From Anaerolineae bacterium (GTDB taxonomy: Bacteria > Chloroflexota > Anaerolineae > Aggregatilineales > Ch27), in the NCBI GenBank assembly GCA_013178165.1, contig JABLXG010000023.1:115457-179456 (forward strand): 64,000 nt of DNA, in the 5' to 3' direction. Shown here piece by piece: positions 42,351 through 50,700 of the stretch. The first letter of the stretch is position 1. Each line of letters starts with the position of its first letter. The notes under the pieces are model-generated. The model was not told the DNA's origin. It saw only the letters and a list, made by a program, of their open reading frames with translations, and made no database searches. Made by a program: the position numbers and the translations under genes.

Positions 42351-42938
42351 ATGCGTAAATCACTGGCGATTGTCCTGGTTTTGAGCCTGCTGCTGGTGGC
42401 AGGTGTGGTGACCGTTTATGCCCAGGGCGGCACGGATGGCGATGATGACGCCACGGGTGTTCCGCCGTGCTGGGGCTGGGGCGGACGTGGGATGATGGCC
42501 TGGGGCGGGCGTGGCATGATGCAATGGGGCGCTCCGCCGGAAGACGCGCCGGTCAGCATCGTGGCTGAGGCGCTGGGGCTGGAAGTGAGCGATCTGGTGG
42601 AACAACTACAGGATGGCAAGACCGTCGCTGAGATCGCTGAGGCGCAGGGTGTCGCCCTGGCGGATGTGATCGAGGCAGTGGTGGCGGTCCGCGCTGAGGA
42701 ACTGGCCGCCGCGGTTGAAGCCGGGACGCTGACCCAGGCCCAGGCGGACGCGATGCAGGCCCTGCTGCGGGCCAACCTGGAGGCGCATTTCACCCAGGGG
42801 ATGCCTGGCCCGCGCGGGATGATGATGGGCCAGGGGTGGGGGATGATGCACCAGGGGCGTGGCATGATGCAGGGGAGAATGCCCGGTGGGCGCGCGCCCT
42901 GGGGCATGATGGAACCGCCGGGTCGCTGGGGCCACTAG
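42351..42938 (+). CDS. Secreted Met/Gly-rich protein with one helical repeat
   Basis: 195 residues (GGGAGG upstream). Signal peptide MRKSLAIVLVLSLLLVAGVVTVYAQ. One repeat nearly identical to those of the preceding paralogue (ALGLEVSDLVEQLQDGKTVAEIAEAQGVALADVIEAVVA...EAGTLTQAQADAMQALLRANLEAHF). It is flanked by WGWGGRGMMAWGGRGMMQWG before and GPRGMMMGQGWGMMHQGRGMM after. Methionine, glycine, tryptophan and histidine dominate, suggesting a flexible metal-binding tail. Same probable control by the adjacent two-component system. Confidence 0.75.
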   Translation: MRKSLAIVLVLSLLLVAGVVTVYAQGGTDGDDDATGVPPCWGWGGRGMMAWGGRGMMQWGAPPEDAPVSIVAEALGLEVSDLVEQLQDGKTVAEIAEAQGVALADVIEAVVAVRAEELAAAVEAGTLTQAQADAMQALLRANLEAHFTQGMPGPRGMMMGQGWGMMHQGRGMMQGRMPGGRAPWGMMEPPGRWGH

Positions 42939-42967
42939 ACCGCGCCAGGACAGGTAGCTTGAAGATC

Positions 42968-42998
42968 GAAGGGCGGGGGAGCATCTCCTCCGCCCTTC
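42968..42998 (+). terminator. Terminator after the second Met-rich gene
   Basis: GAAGGGCGG / CCGCCCTTC stem with a 13-base loop then TTGTTGG. Confidence 0.55.
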
Positions 42999-43022
42999 TT
43001 GTTGGCCCGCCGCCGGGAAACA

Positions 43023-43049
43023 AAAAGTCCTGACCACCGGGTCAGGACT
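43023..43049 (-). terminator. Intrinsic terminator of tRNA-Arg(ACG)
   Basis: Minus-strand AGTCCTGACC, four-base loop, GGTCAGGACT, then TTTTT. Confidence 0.9.
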
Positions 43050-43054
43050 GTCTG

Positions 43055-43127
43055 CGTGCCTGGAGGGATTCGAACCCCCGACATCTTGCTCCGTAGGCAA
43101 GCGCTCTATCCGCTGAGCTACAGGCAC
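43055..43127 (-). tRNA. tRNA-Arg (ACG)
   Basis: 73 bases. Acceptor GTGCCTG/CAGGCAC, discriminator G, D-arm TAGCTCAGCGGATAGAGC, anticodon stem CTTGC/GCAAG with loop CTACGGA giving ACG (inosine at the wobble position), T-loop GGTTCGAATCC. CCA is not encoded. Confidence 0.94.
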
Positions 43128-43139
43128 ATTCAAGCGGTT

Positions 43140-43167
43140 ATTATACTCCTGGGCGGTGCGGAGTCAA
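43140..43167 (-). promoter_or_regulatory. Near-consensus promoter of tRNA-Arg(ACG)
   Basis: Minus strand: TTGACT (43162-43167), 16-base spacer, TATAAT (43140-43145), about 12 bases before the tRNA. Confidence 0.8.
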
Positions 43168-43185
43168 GCGCAAATTCATTGGGGC

Positions 43186-43345
43186 AGTATATCCTTTTTC
43201 GGTTGAAACTGGACACAAGGTCGTCCGGCTGGCCTCACCTCCCGGCCCCTCTCCATTGAAATGGAGAGGGGGGGGAATCTGCGCGTAGCGCAGTGGGGTG
43301 AGGCCCGGCGCACAGCCCATGCGTATTTCAACCGATTCGATACAT
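43186..43345. repeat. Foldback (MITE-like) repeat element
   Basis: Outer inverted copies of TRTATC-N(4-6)-CGGTTGAAA at 43188-43208 (+) and 43326-43344 (-); an inner inverted GGCCTCACC...GGTGAGGCC (43231-43239 / 43297-43305); and a perfect core hairpin ATGGAGAGGGG (43246-43256 / 43261-43271, loop TGAA). The outer motif recurs singly at 63879-63898, indicating a dispersed repeat family. Non-coding. Confidence 0.6.
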
Positions 43346-43560
43346 GACCTTCCTTGTTATGGGAGCATGCAAAGAAGGTCAGCGATCCGACTGCTGGATG
43401 GAAGGGGGCGGTGTCCCGGCCTCTCAATCAAGCCTTGTCCCCTGCCTCTTTGTCTACCGGCTTTCTGGCCTTCTGCTTGTGTGCACCGTGGCGCTGACCT
43501 GGGCGCGCGGGCGGTTTGCTGCTAAGATGGGAACGCCTGTAGACGACGAGGAGAAGAGCC

Positions 43561-44160
43561 GTGGTTGATGATCTGCGTCTCTTTGTGGCGCTTGAACTGC
43601 CCGCGCCGATTCTGGCGGTGCTGGAACAACTCCAGGATCAGTTGCGTGCTGACCGATCGGCGCGCGTTGTACGCTGGACCCGCCCGGAAGGCATTCACCT
43701 GACGCTCAAATTCCTGGGGGAAACACCGCCTGCTCGCCTGGACGCCATCCGCGCCGGGCTGCAGGCAGCGGCGAGCGCGCACAGGCCGCTGCAACTCGGG
43801 GCGGCAGGGCTGGGGTGTTTCCCCAATCCACGTGCGCCACGTGTAGTATGGGTCGGCCTGACCGGCGATCTGGACGCGCTGGCGGCGCTGCAGAGCGCGG
43901 TGGAAGCCGCCATCGCGCCGCTGGGCTTCCCGACGGAAAATCGCCCGTTCAGTCCACATCTGACGCTGGGCCGGGTGCGGCAGGATGCTTCCGCGGCGGA
44001 GGTGCGGGCGCTGGGTGCGCTGGTGACCGGGACAGCTATCGGGTCACTGGGCGCATGGCAGGCCACGGCAATCAGCCTGATGCGCAGCGAACTGAGCCGC
44101 GACGGCGCTCGCTACACCTGCCTGTTCAGTGCAGCGCTGGGCCAGTCCGGGACGGCGTAG
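43561..44160 (+). CDS. thpR: RNA 2',3'-cyclic phosphodiesterase (2'-5' RNA ligase family)
   Basis: 199 residues from GTG 43561 (GAGGAGAAG upstream). Classical LigT/ThpR: RLFVALELP start, GIHLTLKFLG (first H-x-T) and SPHLTLGRV (second H-x-T), with the intervening RVVWVGL strand. Hydrolyses 2',3'-cyclic phosphate ends on RNA, and ligates tRNA halves in vitro. Stand-alone. Confidence 0.93.
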   Translation: MVDDLRLFVALELPAPILAVLEQLQDQLRADRSARVVRWTRPEGIHLTLKFLGETPPARLDAIRAGLQAAASAHRPLQLGAAGLGCFPNPRAPRVVWVGLTGDLDALAALQSAVEAAIAPLGFPTENRPFSPHLTLGRVRQDASAAEVRALGALVTGTAIGSLGAWQATAISLMRSELSRDGARYTCLFSAALGQSGTA

Positions 44161-44476
44161 CCTCGCCCTGCCAGATAGCATGGCCCATGCGGAGACTGCC
44201 AGCGATCAGGCTGCCCGCTGGCGGGGCGGACTCCTGCTTTCTTATCTCTGCCCCGATCTTCCGGCGTCCTTGTTTCCTGGCCTCCTTTTCTGTTCTGCCA
44301 GCTGCGTTGCTGCCCGAATCACGCCGGTTTTGCCGTTATGCCGATGGAGGTAACTGGAAGGCATCCGGTCGTTATGCTACAATGCGCCGTGATGGATTGC
44401 CCCGCTGTAGTGAGATTTGCCCGTTAACTTCTGAACGAAGTCATTCAATCGTGCGTTTGTGTGAAGGAGGCTGCTT
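44161..44476. other. Intergenic region upstream of rsfS
   Basis: 316 bases. TACAAT (44378-44383) with a poor TGGAAG -35 (44355-44360), 17-base spacer, is the best promoter. An AAGGAGG ribosome-binding site ends at 44470. Nothing else recognised. Confidence 0.45.
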
Positions 44477-44824
44477 CTGGAACCGATAGACCTGGCCCGC
44501 GCGATCATCAGCGAGATCGAGGATGTCAAAGGGGAAGACATCGTCCTGCTGGACCTGCGTGATGTCACCCTGATCACCGACTACTTTGTGATTTGCACTG
44601 GCACCAGCGACCGCCAGCTTGACGCGATCGTGGAACGCATCCGCACCAACATCAAGCAGAAACATGACATCACCGCCTGGCATGTGGAGGGTGATGGGCG
44701 CTCAGGCTGGACGCTGCTCGATTACAACAGTGTGGTGGTGCACGTGTTCTCTGAGGAACTGCGGACTTACTACGATCTGGAAAGCGTCTGGAAGGGCGCC
44801 AGGGTTCTGCTGCGCATCCAGTAG
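44477..44824 (+). CDS. rsfS: Ribosome silencing factor RsfS, apparent CUG start
   Basis: 115 residues, the family length. Reading from CTG 44477: LEPIDLARAIISEIEDVKGEDIVLLDLRDVTLITDYFVICTGTSDRQLDAIVERI...WHVEGDGRSGWTLLDYNSVVVHVFSEELRTYYDLESVW. It includes the diagnostic TDYFVICTG and E-G-x(4)-W-x-L-x-D-[YF] motifs. The first ATG/GTG/TTG in frame is GTG 44588, inside the core domain, which would delete the first strand and helix. A strong AAGGAGG (44464-44470) ends six bases before the CTG and a stop (TGA) lies at 44462, so CTG is the only sensible initiator. RsfS binds L14 of the large subunit and blocks joining when nutrients are short. Confidence 0.88.
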   Translation: MEPIDLARAIISEIEDVKGEDIVLLDLRDVTLITDYFVICTGTSDRQLDAIVERIRTNIKQKHDITAWHVEGDGRSGWTLLDYNSVVVHVFSEELRTYYDLESVWKGARVLLRIQ

Positions 44825-44865
44825 CGCCGCTGGCACGCCGGCATGATCCGCTGGAACATCACGCG

Positions 44866-44900
44866 GGCGACCCGCTATGGCATCCTCGTCGGGTCGCCCG
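44866..44900. terminator. Bidirectional hairpin between rsfS and ndk
   Basis: GGGCGACCCG / CGGGTCGCCC, perfect 10-bp stem with a 15-base loop between convergent genes. No strong U tract on either strand. Confidence 0.55.
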
Positions 44901-44924
44901 TGTGATTCTTCCGCCTCTGGTGAT

Positions 44925-45374
44925 CTACTCGAAGATCCAGCGGTCGACATCCCGGCCCCAGGCGACCAACTCATCCTCCCGGAACCACAGGGCGACTTCC
45001 TGGGCACCGTTCTCCGGGCTGTCGGAACCGTGCACCAGGTTGCGGCCCATCTCCAGCGCCAGATCGCCGCGGATGCTGCCAGCGGGCGACTTGGCGGGAT
45101 CGGTTGCGCCGATGGTCATCCGCCCGGCGGCGACAGCCTGCGGGCCTTCCAGGGCCATGACGACAACTGGCCCGCTGGTGATGTAAGCCACCAGCTTTTC
45201 GTAAAAAGGCTTGCCCTGGTGGACGGCGTAGTGCTGTTCGGCCAGCGCCCGGCTGGGCTGCACCAGCTTGAGGCCGATGATGCGCAGGCCACGCTGTTCA
45301 AAACGGCGGATGATCTCCCCGACAAGGCCACGCTGGACGCCATCCGGCTTGACGATGATCAATGTGCGTTCCAT
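44925..45374 (-). CDS. ndk: Nucleoside diphosphate kinase
   Basis: 149 residues from ATG 45374 (GGAGCAG upstream). Conserved motifs ERTLIIVKPDGVQRGLVGEIIRRFE, GPVVVMALEG, GATDPAKSPAGSIRGDLA and NLVHGSDSPE with phospho-histidine H115. Exchanges gamma phosphates between nucleoside triphosphates and diphosphates. Confidence 0.96.
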   Translation of the reverse strand: MERTLIIVKPDGVQRGLVGEIIRRFEQRGLRIIGLKLVQPSRALAEQHYAVHQGKPFYEKLVAYITSGPVVVMALEGPQAVAAGRMTIGATDPAKSPAGSIRGDLALEMGRNLVHGSDSPENGAQEVALWFREDELVAWGRDVDRWIFE

Positions 45375-45412
45375 AACTGCTCCTGGTTCTGCGGTTGGTG
45401 AGCGCTGCGGGC

Positions 45413-45440
45413 AGAAAAAACGGGCCAGTGAAGGCCCGTT
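45413..45440 (-). terminator. Intrinsic terminator of the WL-repeat gene pair
   Basis: Minus strand AACGGGCC, loop TTCACT, GGCCCGTT followed by a run of T. Confidence 0.88.
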
Positions 45441-45479
45441 GATGCGCTTTTCTGCCAGGCGGCAACTGTACCGCAAAGC

Positions 45480-47690
45480 CTACAGTTGTTCAAGGGCGGC
45501 CCGGTAGGTATCCAGCGCCTCCTGCAGTCGCCCCTCCCGCATGAACACATCCCCCAGGACACGGTAGGCCTGTGGCAGGGTGGGCTGGCGCTGCACCAGC
45601 GCCCGCAGATCATGCTCCAGATCGGGGAGCAATGCCTCAGCAAAAGCCAGCGCCTCGTAATGGTTCAGGCTGGCAGCGATGTTGTTGTCCAGCAGCAGGC
45701 GGCGGGCCAGCGCCAGACGGGTAGCATGGTCACCAGGATCGGTAGCCAGACGCTTGCGGAAGACGTCGTAAGCCGCGCCTTCCGGAATGCTGGCGTTGAG
45801 CAGCACCTGCAGGATAGCCGCAGACACGGGGGCAGGCTCCGCGCGGGCTGGCACGGGCGTCGGTTCCGGCACAACGGGCGACGGCGGTGCTTCAGCGATG
45901 GGAGTCGCGGCAACTACCGGCTCTGGCGCGGGCGTTTCAGCAACGGGCGTTTCAGCAACGGGCGTTTCAGCAACGGGCGCCTCAGGGACTGGCTCTAGCA
46001 GCCAGCTGGGGATCGCTGCAGTATCGGAGTCCAGGCCGACATCAGTCATCCAGTTGTCCACCGGTGTGGCTACCGGCTCAGCGGCGGGAATCTCCTCGGT
46101 CAGCCAGGCGGGCATTTCGTCCAGGTCCGCAGCGGCTTCCTGCATCCAGGCTGGCATGGGAGCTTCTTCTGGCTGTTCCTCCGCTGGCGGCACTTCCTGG
46201 GCTACCGGCTCCTCAAGCGGCGCTGTAGCGCCAGCCAGACGTTCCTCCAGTTCAGCCTGACGTTCAGCGTCCTCCAGGGCAGCGCGGTACCATTCCGGTT
46301 CTTCGGCGGAAGGTTGCTGGCGTTCCCGGTATTCGGCCTCCAGGGCCATCGCCCAGGAATCTTCCAGCTCAACCGGCGGCTCTTCCTGCTCTAGGGCAGT
46401 ATCGGCGGCTTCCGCCAGGATGCGGAGTAGCGCCGAGTCATCCTCAACCGGTTCGGGTGTTTGCAGCCAGTCGGGGATTTCCACCGGCCCCAGGGCTGGT
46501 TCAGGCGGTCTGGCAGGCTGTGCACCGGGCAGGGGACGGGCTTCCTGCAGCCAGTCGGGGATGCTGGCCGGTTCCGCCGGGGGCAATTCTTCCTCCGCTA
46601 TGGCGCCTATCTCGCGGGCGCGGGCCAGGCTATCCACCTGGCGGCGCAGCCAGGCTTCCATTTGCTCGACGGAAAGCTCACCGGCGGCGGCCATCCGCTC
46701 GATCTGGTCATCGGTCAGCCCGGCTAGCGGATCAGACGGCGCTGGCGCGGCAACCTCCTGAGCTGCCGCCAGCCCTTCCAGCCAGGCCAGCGTATCATCG
46801 CCGGAAGGCAGCGGCTCTGCCGCCGCGATTTCGGCAGGGAAGGCTTCTTCTTCCTCAGCGTGATCGGTCAGGGCGCTGAACGGAGAATAATCCACGTAAC
46901 CCGGCTCATCAGTCACTGTGCCCGCGGGCACAGCAGGGACTTCCAGATCGGCGGCGGTGATCAGTTCCTCACTCGGTGCGCCCTGGCGGCGGGCCAGACT
47001 CTCCAGCCAGGCCAGCGGATCCACCCCGGCGGCCAGGGGATCAGTCACAGGCGCCGGCTCTGCTTCTGCGGCTTCAACTTCGGCCTCAACCGGCCTCAGA
47101 TCGGCGCTCTCCAGGCCCAGAATCGCCGCAGCTTCTTCCGCGGTCAGTTCGCCATCCCGGCGGACAGGCGCCTTAGCCAGGCGCGGCGGAGCGACCCGTT
47201 CCGGCGGAACGGCCCGTTCCGGCGGAACGGCCCGTTCCGGCGGAGCCACTGGCTCCGGCGCGGCGGCGTCATAGGGGGTATAGCCCGGTTCATCAACCAC
47301 GGCATCAGGGCTGACCTCCTCTACTTCCAGATCAGCGTCCGTGATGAATTCTTCCGGGTTGGCGCCCTGACGGCGGGCCAGGCTTTCCAGCCAGGCCAGC
47401 GGGTTAACGTCCGCCGGAGGGCCGATTTCCGGTCCGGGTGGTGGGGTCGCGGGCGGGCGGGAGGGCTTTTCTTCCGGCCTGCTCCCACCAAAGGGGTCAT
47501 AATCGCTGTAGCCCGGTTCGTCAACGACCGCGCTGGGATCGACCTCCGGCACGTCCAGATCGGCGGAAGTGAGGAATTCCTCCGGGTTAGCGCCCTGACG
47601 CGCGGCCAGACTCTCCAGCCACTTCAGGGGATCGACGTCGCCGATCGCTTTCTTGAGGTCATCCGGGCCATCATCAGGCGGCAGAGTCAT
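45480..47690 (-). CDS. Acidic repeat protein with W-L motifs and C-terminal TPRs
   Basis: 736 residues, very Glu/Pro/Ala-rich. The first ~280 residues contain three long near-identical repeats (PLxWLESLAxRQGAxxEEx(I/L)TxADLxVxxVxxxxVxDEPGYxxYxPF at about residues 17, 95 and 225) and a looser fourth (DTLAWLEGLAAAQE). A middle region has scattered IPDWLQ, MPAWMQEA, MPAWLTEE, IPSWLLEP motifs. The last ~110 residues (ILQVLLNASIPEGAAYDVFRKRLATDPGDHATRLALARRLLLDNNIAASLNHYEALAF...LPQAYRVLGDVFMREGRLQEALDTYRAALEQL) are TPR-like. No signal peptide or membrane segment. 52 bases downstream of the related gene, so one operon. Function unknown. Confidence 0.8.
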   Translation of the reverse strand: MTLPPDDGPDDLKKAIGDVDPLKWLESLAARQGANPEEFLTSADLDVPEVDPSAVVDEPGYSDYDPFGGSRPEEKPSRPPATPPPGPEIGPPADVNPLAWLESLARRQGANPEEFITDADLEVEEVSPDAVVDEPGYTPYDAAAPEPVAPPERAVPPERAVPPERVAPPRLAKAPVRRDGELTAEEAAAILGLESADLRPVEAEVEAAEAEPAPVTDPLAAGVDPLAWLESLARRQGAPSEELITAADLEVPAVPAGTVTDEPGYVDYSPFSALTDHAEEEEAFPAEIAAAEPLPSGDDTLAWLEGLAAAQEVAAPAPSDPLAGLTDDQIERMAAAGELSVEQMEAWLRRQVDSLARAREIGAIAEEELPPAEPASIPDWLQEARPLPGAQPARPPEPALGPVEIPDWLQTPEPVEDDSALLRILAEAADTALEQEEPPVELEDSWAMALEAEYRERQQPSAEEPEWYRAALEDAERQAELEERLAGATAPLEEPVAQEVPPAEEQPEEAPMPAWMQEAAADLDEMPAWLTEEIPAAEPVATPVDNWMTDVGLDSDTAAIPSWLLEPVPEAPVAETPVAETPVAETPAPEPVVAATPIAEAPPSPVVPEPTPVPARAEPAPVSAAILQVLLNASIPEGAAYDVFRKRLATDPGDHATRLALARRLLLDNNIAASLNHYEALAFAEALLPDLEHDLRALVQRQPTLPQAYRVLGDVFMREGRLQEALDTYRAALEQL

Positions 47691-47742
47691 ACGCGTTTAT
47701 CCTTCACAGGTGCTCAGACCGGGTCGGGCTGCCAGCCGGGCC

Positions 47743-50700
47743 TCAGGCTCCCTCAGGCGGCTCACCCTCATCATCGTCATAGATGGCCTTTTCCAGCCAG
47801 TCAGGCGGTTCATCGGTATCCCACAGCCAGCCGGGCGGGTTGGCGTCATCTGTGGCGGCGCCGCTACCGCGCATCCAGCCCGGTGTCCAATCCGCGCCAA
47901 AGTCAAAGCGCCAGGGCCGTTCCGCCGGGGCCACCGGTTCCGCCGCCGGCAGCTCTTCCGCCGCCGGCAGTTCTTCCGCCGCCTCAATCACATAGGTTGG
48001 CTGCGTCTCTTCGGATGGTTCCTCAGCGAATTCCTCGACTTCCGGCACCAGTTCGGTTGGCTCTGGCAGGGTTTCTGCTTCCAGCGCGCCGACTTCCTTG
48101 AGCCAGTCCGGGCCAATGGCAACATCGGAAGCGAGGGGCAGCTTTTCGCCGGGGCTTAGCCCCTCCAGCGGTTCCGGGGCCAGGACGCCCATCTCACCAA
48201 GCCAGTCCAGGCTGTCGTAGGCCGGTTCCTCTTCCGGTTGGACTTCTTCCTCAACGGCGGGCCAGGCTTCTTCTGGTAGTGCTTCAGGCAATACTTCCGC
48301 TGCCGGGAGTTCTTCTGCCGCTGGCAACTCTTCAACGGCGGGGATTTCCTCTACCGGCGGCAATTCCTCAATGACCGGCGCTTCCTCTACCGGCGGAGCT
48401 TCTTCCACCGGCATTTCCACAACTGCTTCCTCAGCAGGCGCAAAGGCCAGTTCTTCGACCTCGCTCAGCCAGGCGGGCAGTTCGCCCGCTTCGGGGGCAG
48501 CTTCCGGCGCGGGGGCGGCTTCGGCTTCCGGATCGAATTCCTCGCCCATCTCGCTCAGCCAGGCGGGCAGTTCGCCCGCTTCGGGGGCAGCTTCCGGCGC
48601 AGGGGCGACTTTGGCTTCCGGCTCCGCCTCAAATTCAAATTGCTCACCCATCTCGCTCAGCCAGGCGGGGAGTTCGCCCGCTTCAGCGGCGGGTTCGGGT
48701 TCCGGCGCAGGGGCGGCTTCGGCTTCCGGCTCTGGCTCGAATTCCTCGCCCATCTCACTCAGCCAGGCGGGCAGTTCGCCCGCTTCAGCGGCGGGTTCGG
48801 GTTCCGGCGCAGGGGCGGCTTCGGCTTCCGGCTCTGGCTCGAATTCCTCGCCCACCTCGCTCAGCCAGGCGGGCAGTTCGCCCGCTTCGGCGGCGGGTTC
48901 GGGTTCCGGCGCAGGGGCGGCTTCGGCTTCCGGCTCTGGCTCGAATTCCTCGCCCATCTCGCTCAGCCAGGCGGGCAGTTCGCCCGCTTCGGGGGCAGCT
49001 TCCGGCGCAGGGGCGGCTTCGGCTTCCGGCTCTGGCTCGAATTCCTCGCCCATCTCGCTCAGCCAGGCGGGCAGTTCGCCCGCTTCAGCGGCGGGTTCGG
49101 GTTCCGGCGCAGGGGCGGCTTCGGCTTCCGGCTGCGGCTCGAATTCCTCACCCATCTTGCTCAGCCAGGCGGGCAGTTCGCCCGCTTCGGCGACGGGTTC
49201 GGGTTCCGGCGCAGGGGCGGCTTCGGCTTCCGGCTCTGGCTCGAATTCCTCGCCCATCTCGCTCAGCCAGGCGGGCAGTTCGCCCGCTTCGGGGGCAGCT
49301 TCGGCTTCCGGCTCCGCCTCAAATTCAAATTGCTCACCCATCTCGCTCAGCCAGGCGGGGAGTTCGCCCGCTTCAGCGGCGGGTTCGGGTTCCGGCGCAG
49401 GGGCGGCTTCGGCTTCCGGCTGCGGCTCGAATTCCTCACCCATCTCGCTCAGCCAGGCGGGGAGTTCGCCCGCTTCAGGGGCGGGTTCGGGTTCCGGCGC
49501 AGGGGCGGCTTCGGCTTCCGGCTCTGGCTCGAATTCCTCGCCCATCTCGCTCAGCCAGGCGGGCAGTTCGCCCGCTTCGGGGGCAGCTTCCGGCGCGGAT
49601 GGCGGCGTTGGTTCGCCAGTGATCCCGAAGTCCTGTAGCCAGTCATCGCCCGCTGGCACTGCAGCCTGTTCTGCGACCGGCGGCAATTCGCCCGCTTCTT
49701 CCGGCGTGATGCCCATGGCCGTCAGCCAGTCTTCTTCCTCTGCAGCCGGTTCGGGGCTGGGCAGGGGTTCGCCACTTTCGGGGACTGGCTGCTGCGGCGC
49801 TTCAGCCTGTGGCAGTTCCTCAGATGGGAGCATGGCCTCATCCTTTAGAGGTGGGGAAGGCACGCCGGCATCGGCGGCATACAACCAGGCCAGCGGGTCT
49901 TCGTCCGCAACACCGACGGACGCTGAGGGAGCCAGTTCGAGCGCTTCCTCCAGTGCCGCCTCGTCAGCGTAGAGCCAGGCCAGCGTCTCGCGCTCTGGCG
50001 CGGCGGGCCGTTCCGGCTCTGTGGCGGGCACTTCGGCGGGGAACTCCGGCCAGGTCGGTGGTTCGACTTCCGCCGGCTGTTCGCTGGCGGCAAACATCTC
50101 ATCAGTCTTGATATCGCTCGCGACCACGCTGGCACGCAGGCGATCAGTGGTTTCGTCGGGCTGTTCTTTCAGGGGCGGCAGATCGCGCGTCTGCGGCAGG
50201 CGGACTTCTTCCAATTCGGCGAAAGACTCGGCGGGTGCTTCTTCTTCCGCGCTGGCCGGGGCGGGAGGGAGCCCCTGTAGCAGACCGGTGAAACCGGTGC
50301 GGGCCAGGTCCGGGGGAGGCTCTGGCACAAAGACTCCCGGTGCACCGGCCTCCGGCTGGGCAGGCGTCGTGGTGCTCACCACTGCCAGCCAGTCCAGGTC
50401 GGCTTCATCCGGCGGCTCAGCGAGCCAGCCCAGGTCTTCCGGCGCGGCGGCGGGCACAGCTGTTGGCCCGGCCACTTCTTCGACATCTGCCAGCCACTCA
50501 GGGATGGCCTCTTCAGCCGGGGCGGAGGGCGGCGTGTCCGGCGCAGGAGCACCCTCCAGTTCGGCCAGCCAGTCCTCTTCCGCAGGGAAGGATGGCTCTT
50601 CCGCCGGGATCGCCGGCGCTTCGGCCAGCGCCGCGCTGATCTCTTCCCAGTCCGCCGGGGCCGCTGCTTCCACCACCGGCTGTTCGGCGGCAGGGGCGCT

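Noticed and set aside
43055..43345. tRNA-Arg flank considered as an integration site of a genomic island
   Set aside because: No integrase and no duplicated tRNA 3' end in the window; the adjacent repeat is a small foldback element.
44588..44824. GTG 44588 as start of rsfS
   Set aside because: Would remove the first strand and helix of the family core; the upstream CTG with AAGGAGG fits the family length.
48460..49590. Regular repeats considered as a CRISPR array
   Set aside because: Units of 90-105 bp are contiguous with no unique spacers, and they are in frame with a protein.
48371..49972. A 533-codon open frame on the plus strand (Ser/Gly/Ala-rich)
   Set aside because: Antisense shadow of the repetitive Glu/Pro-rich TPR gene; composition mirrors the repeat and there is no ribosome-binding site.
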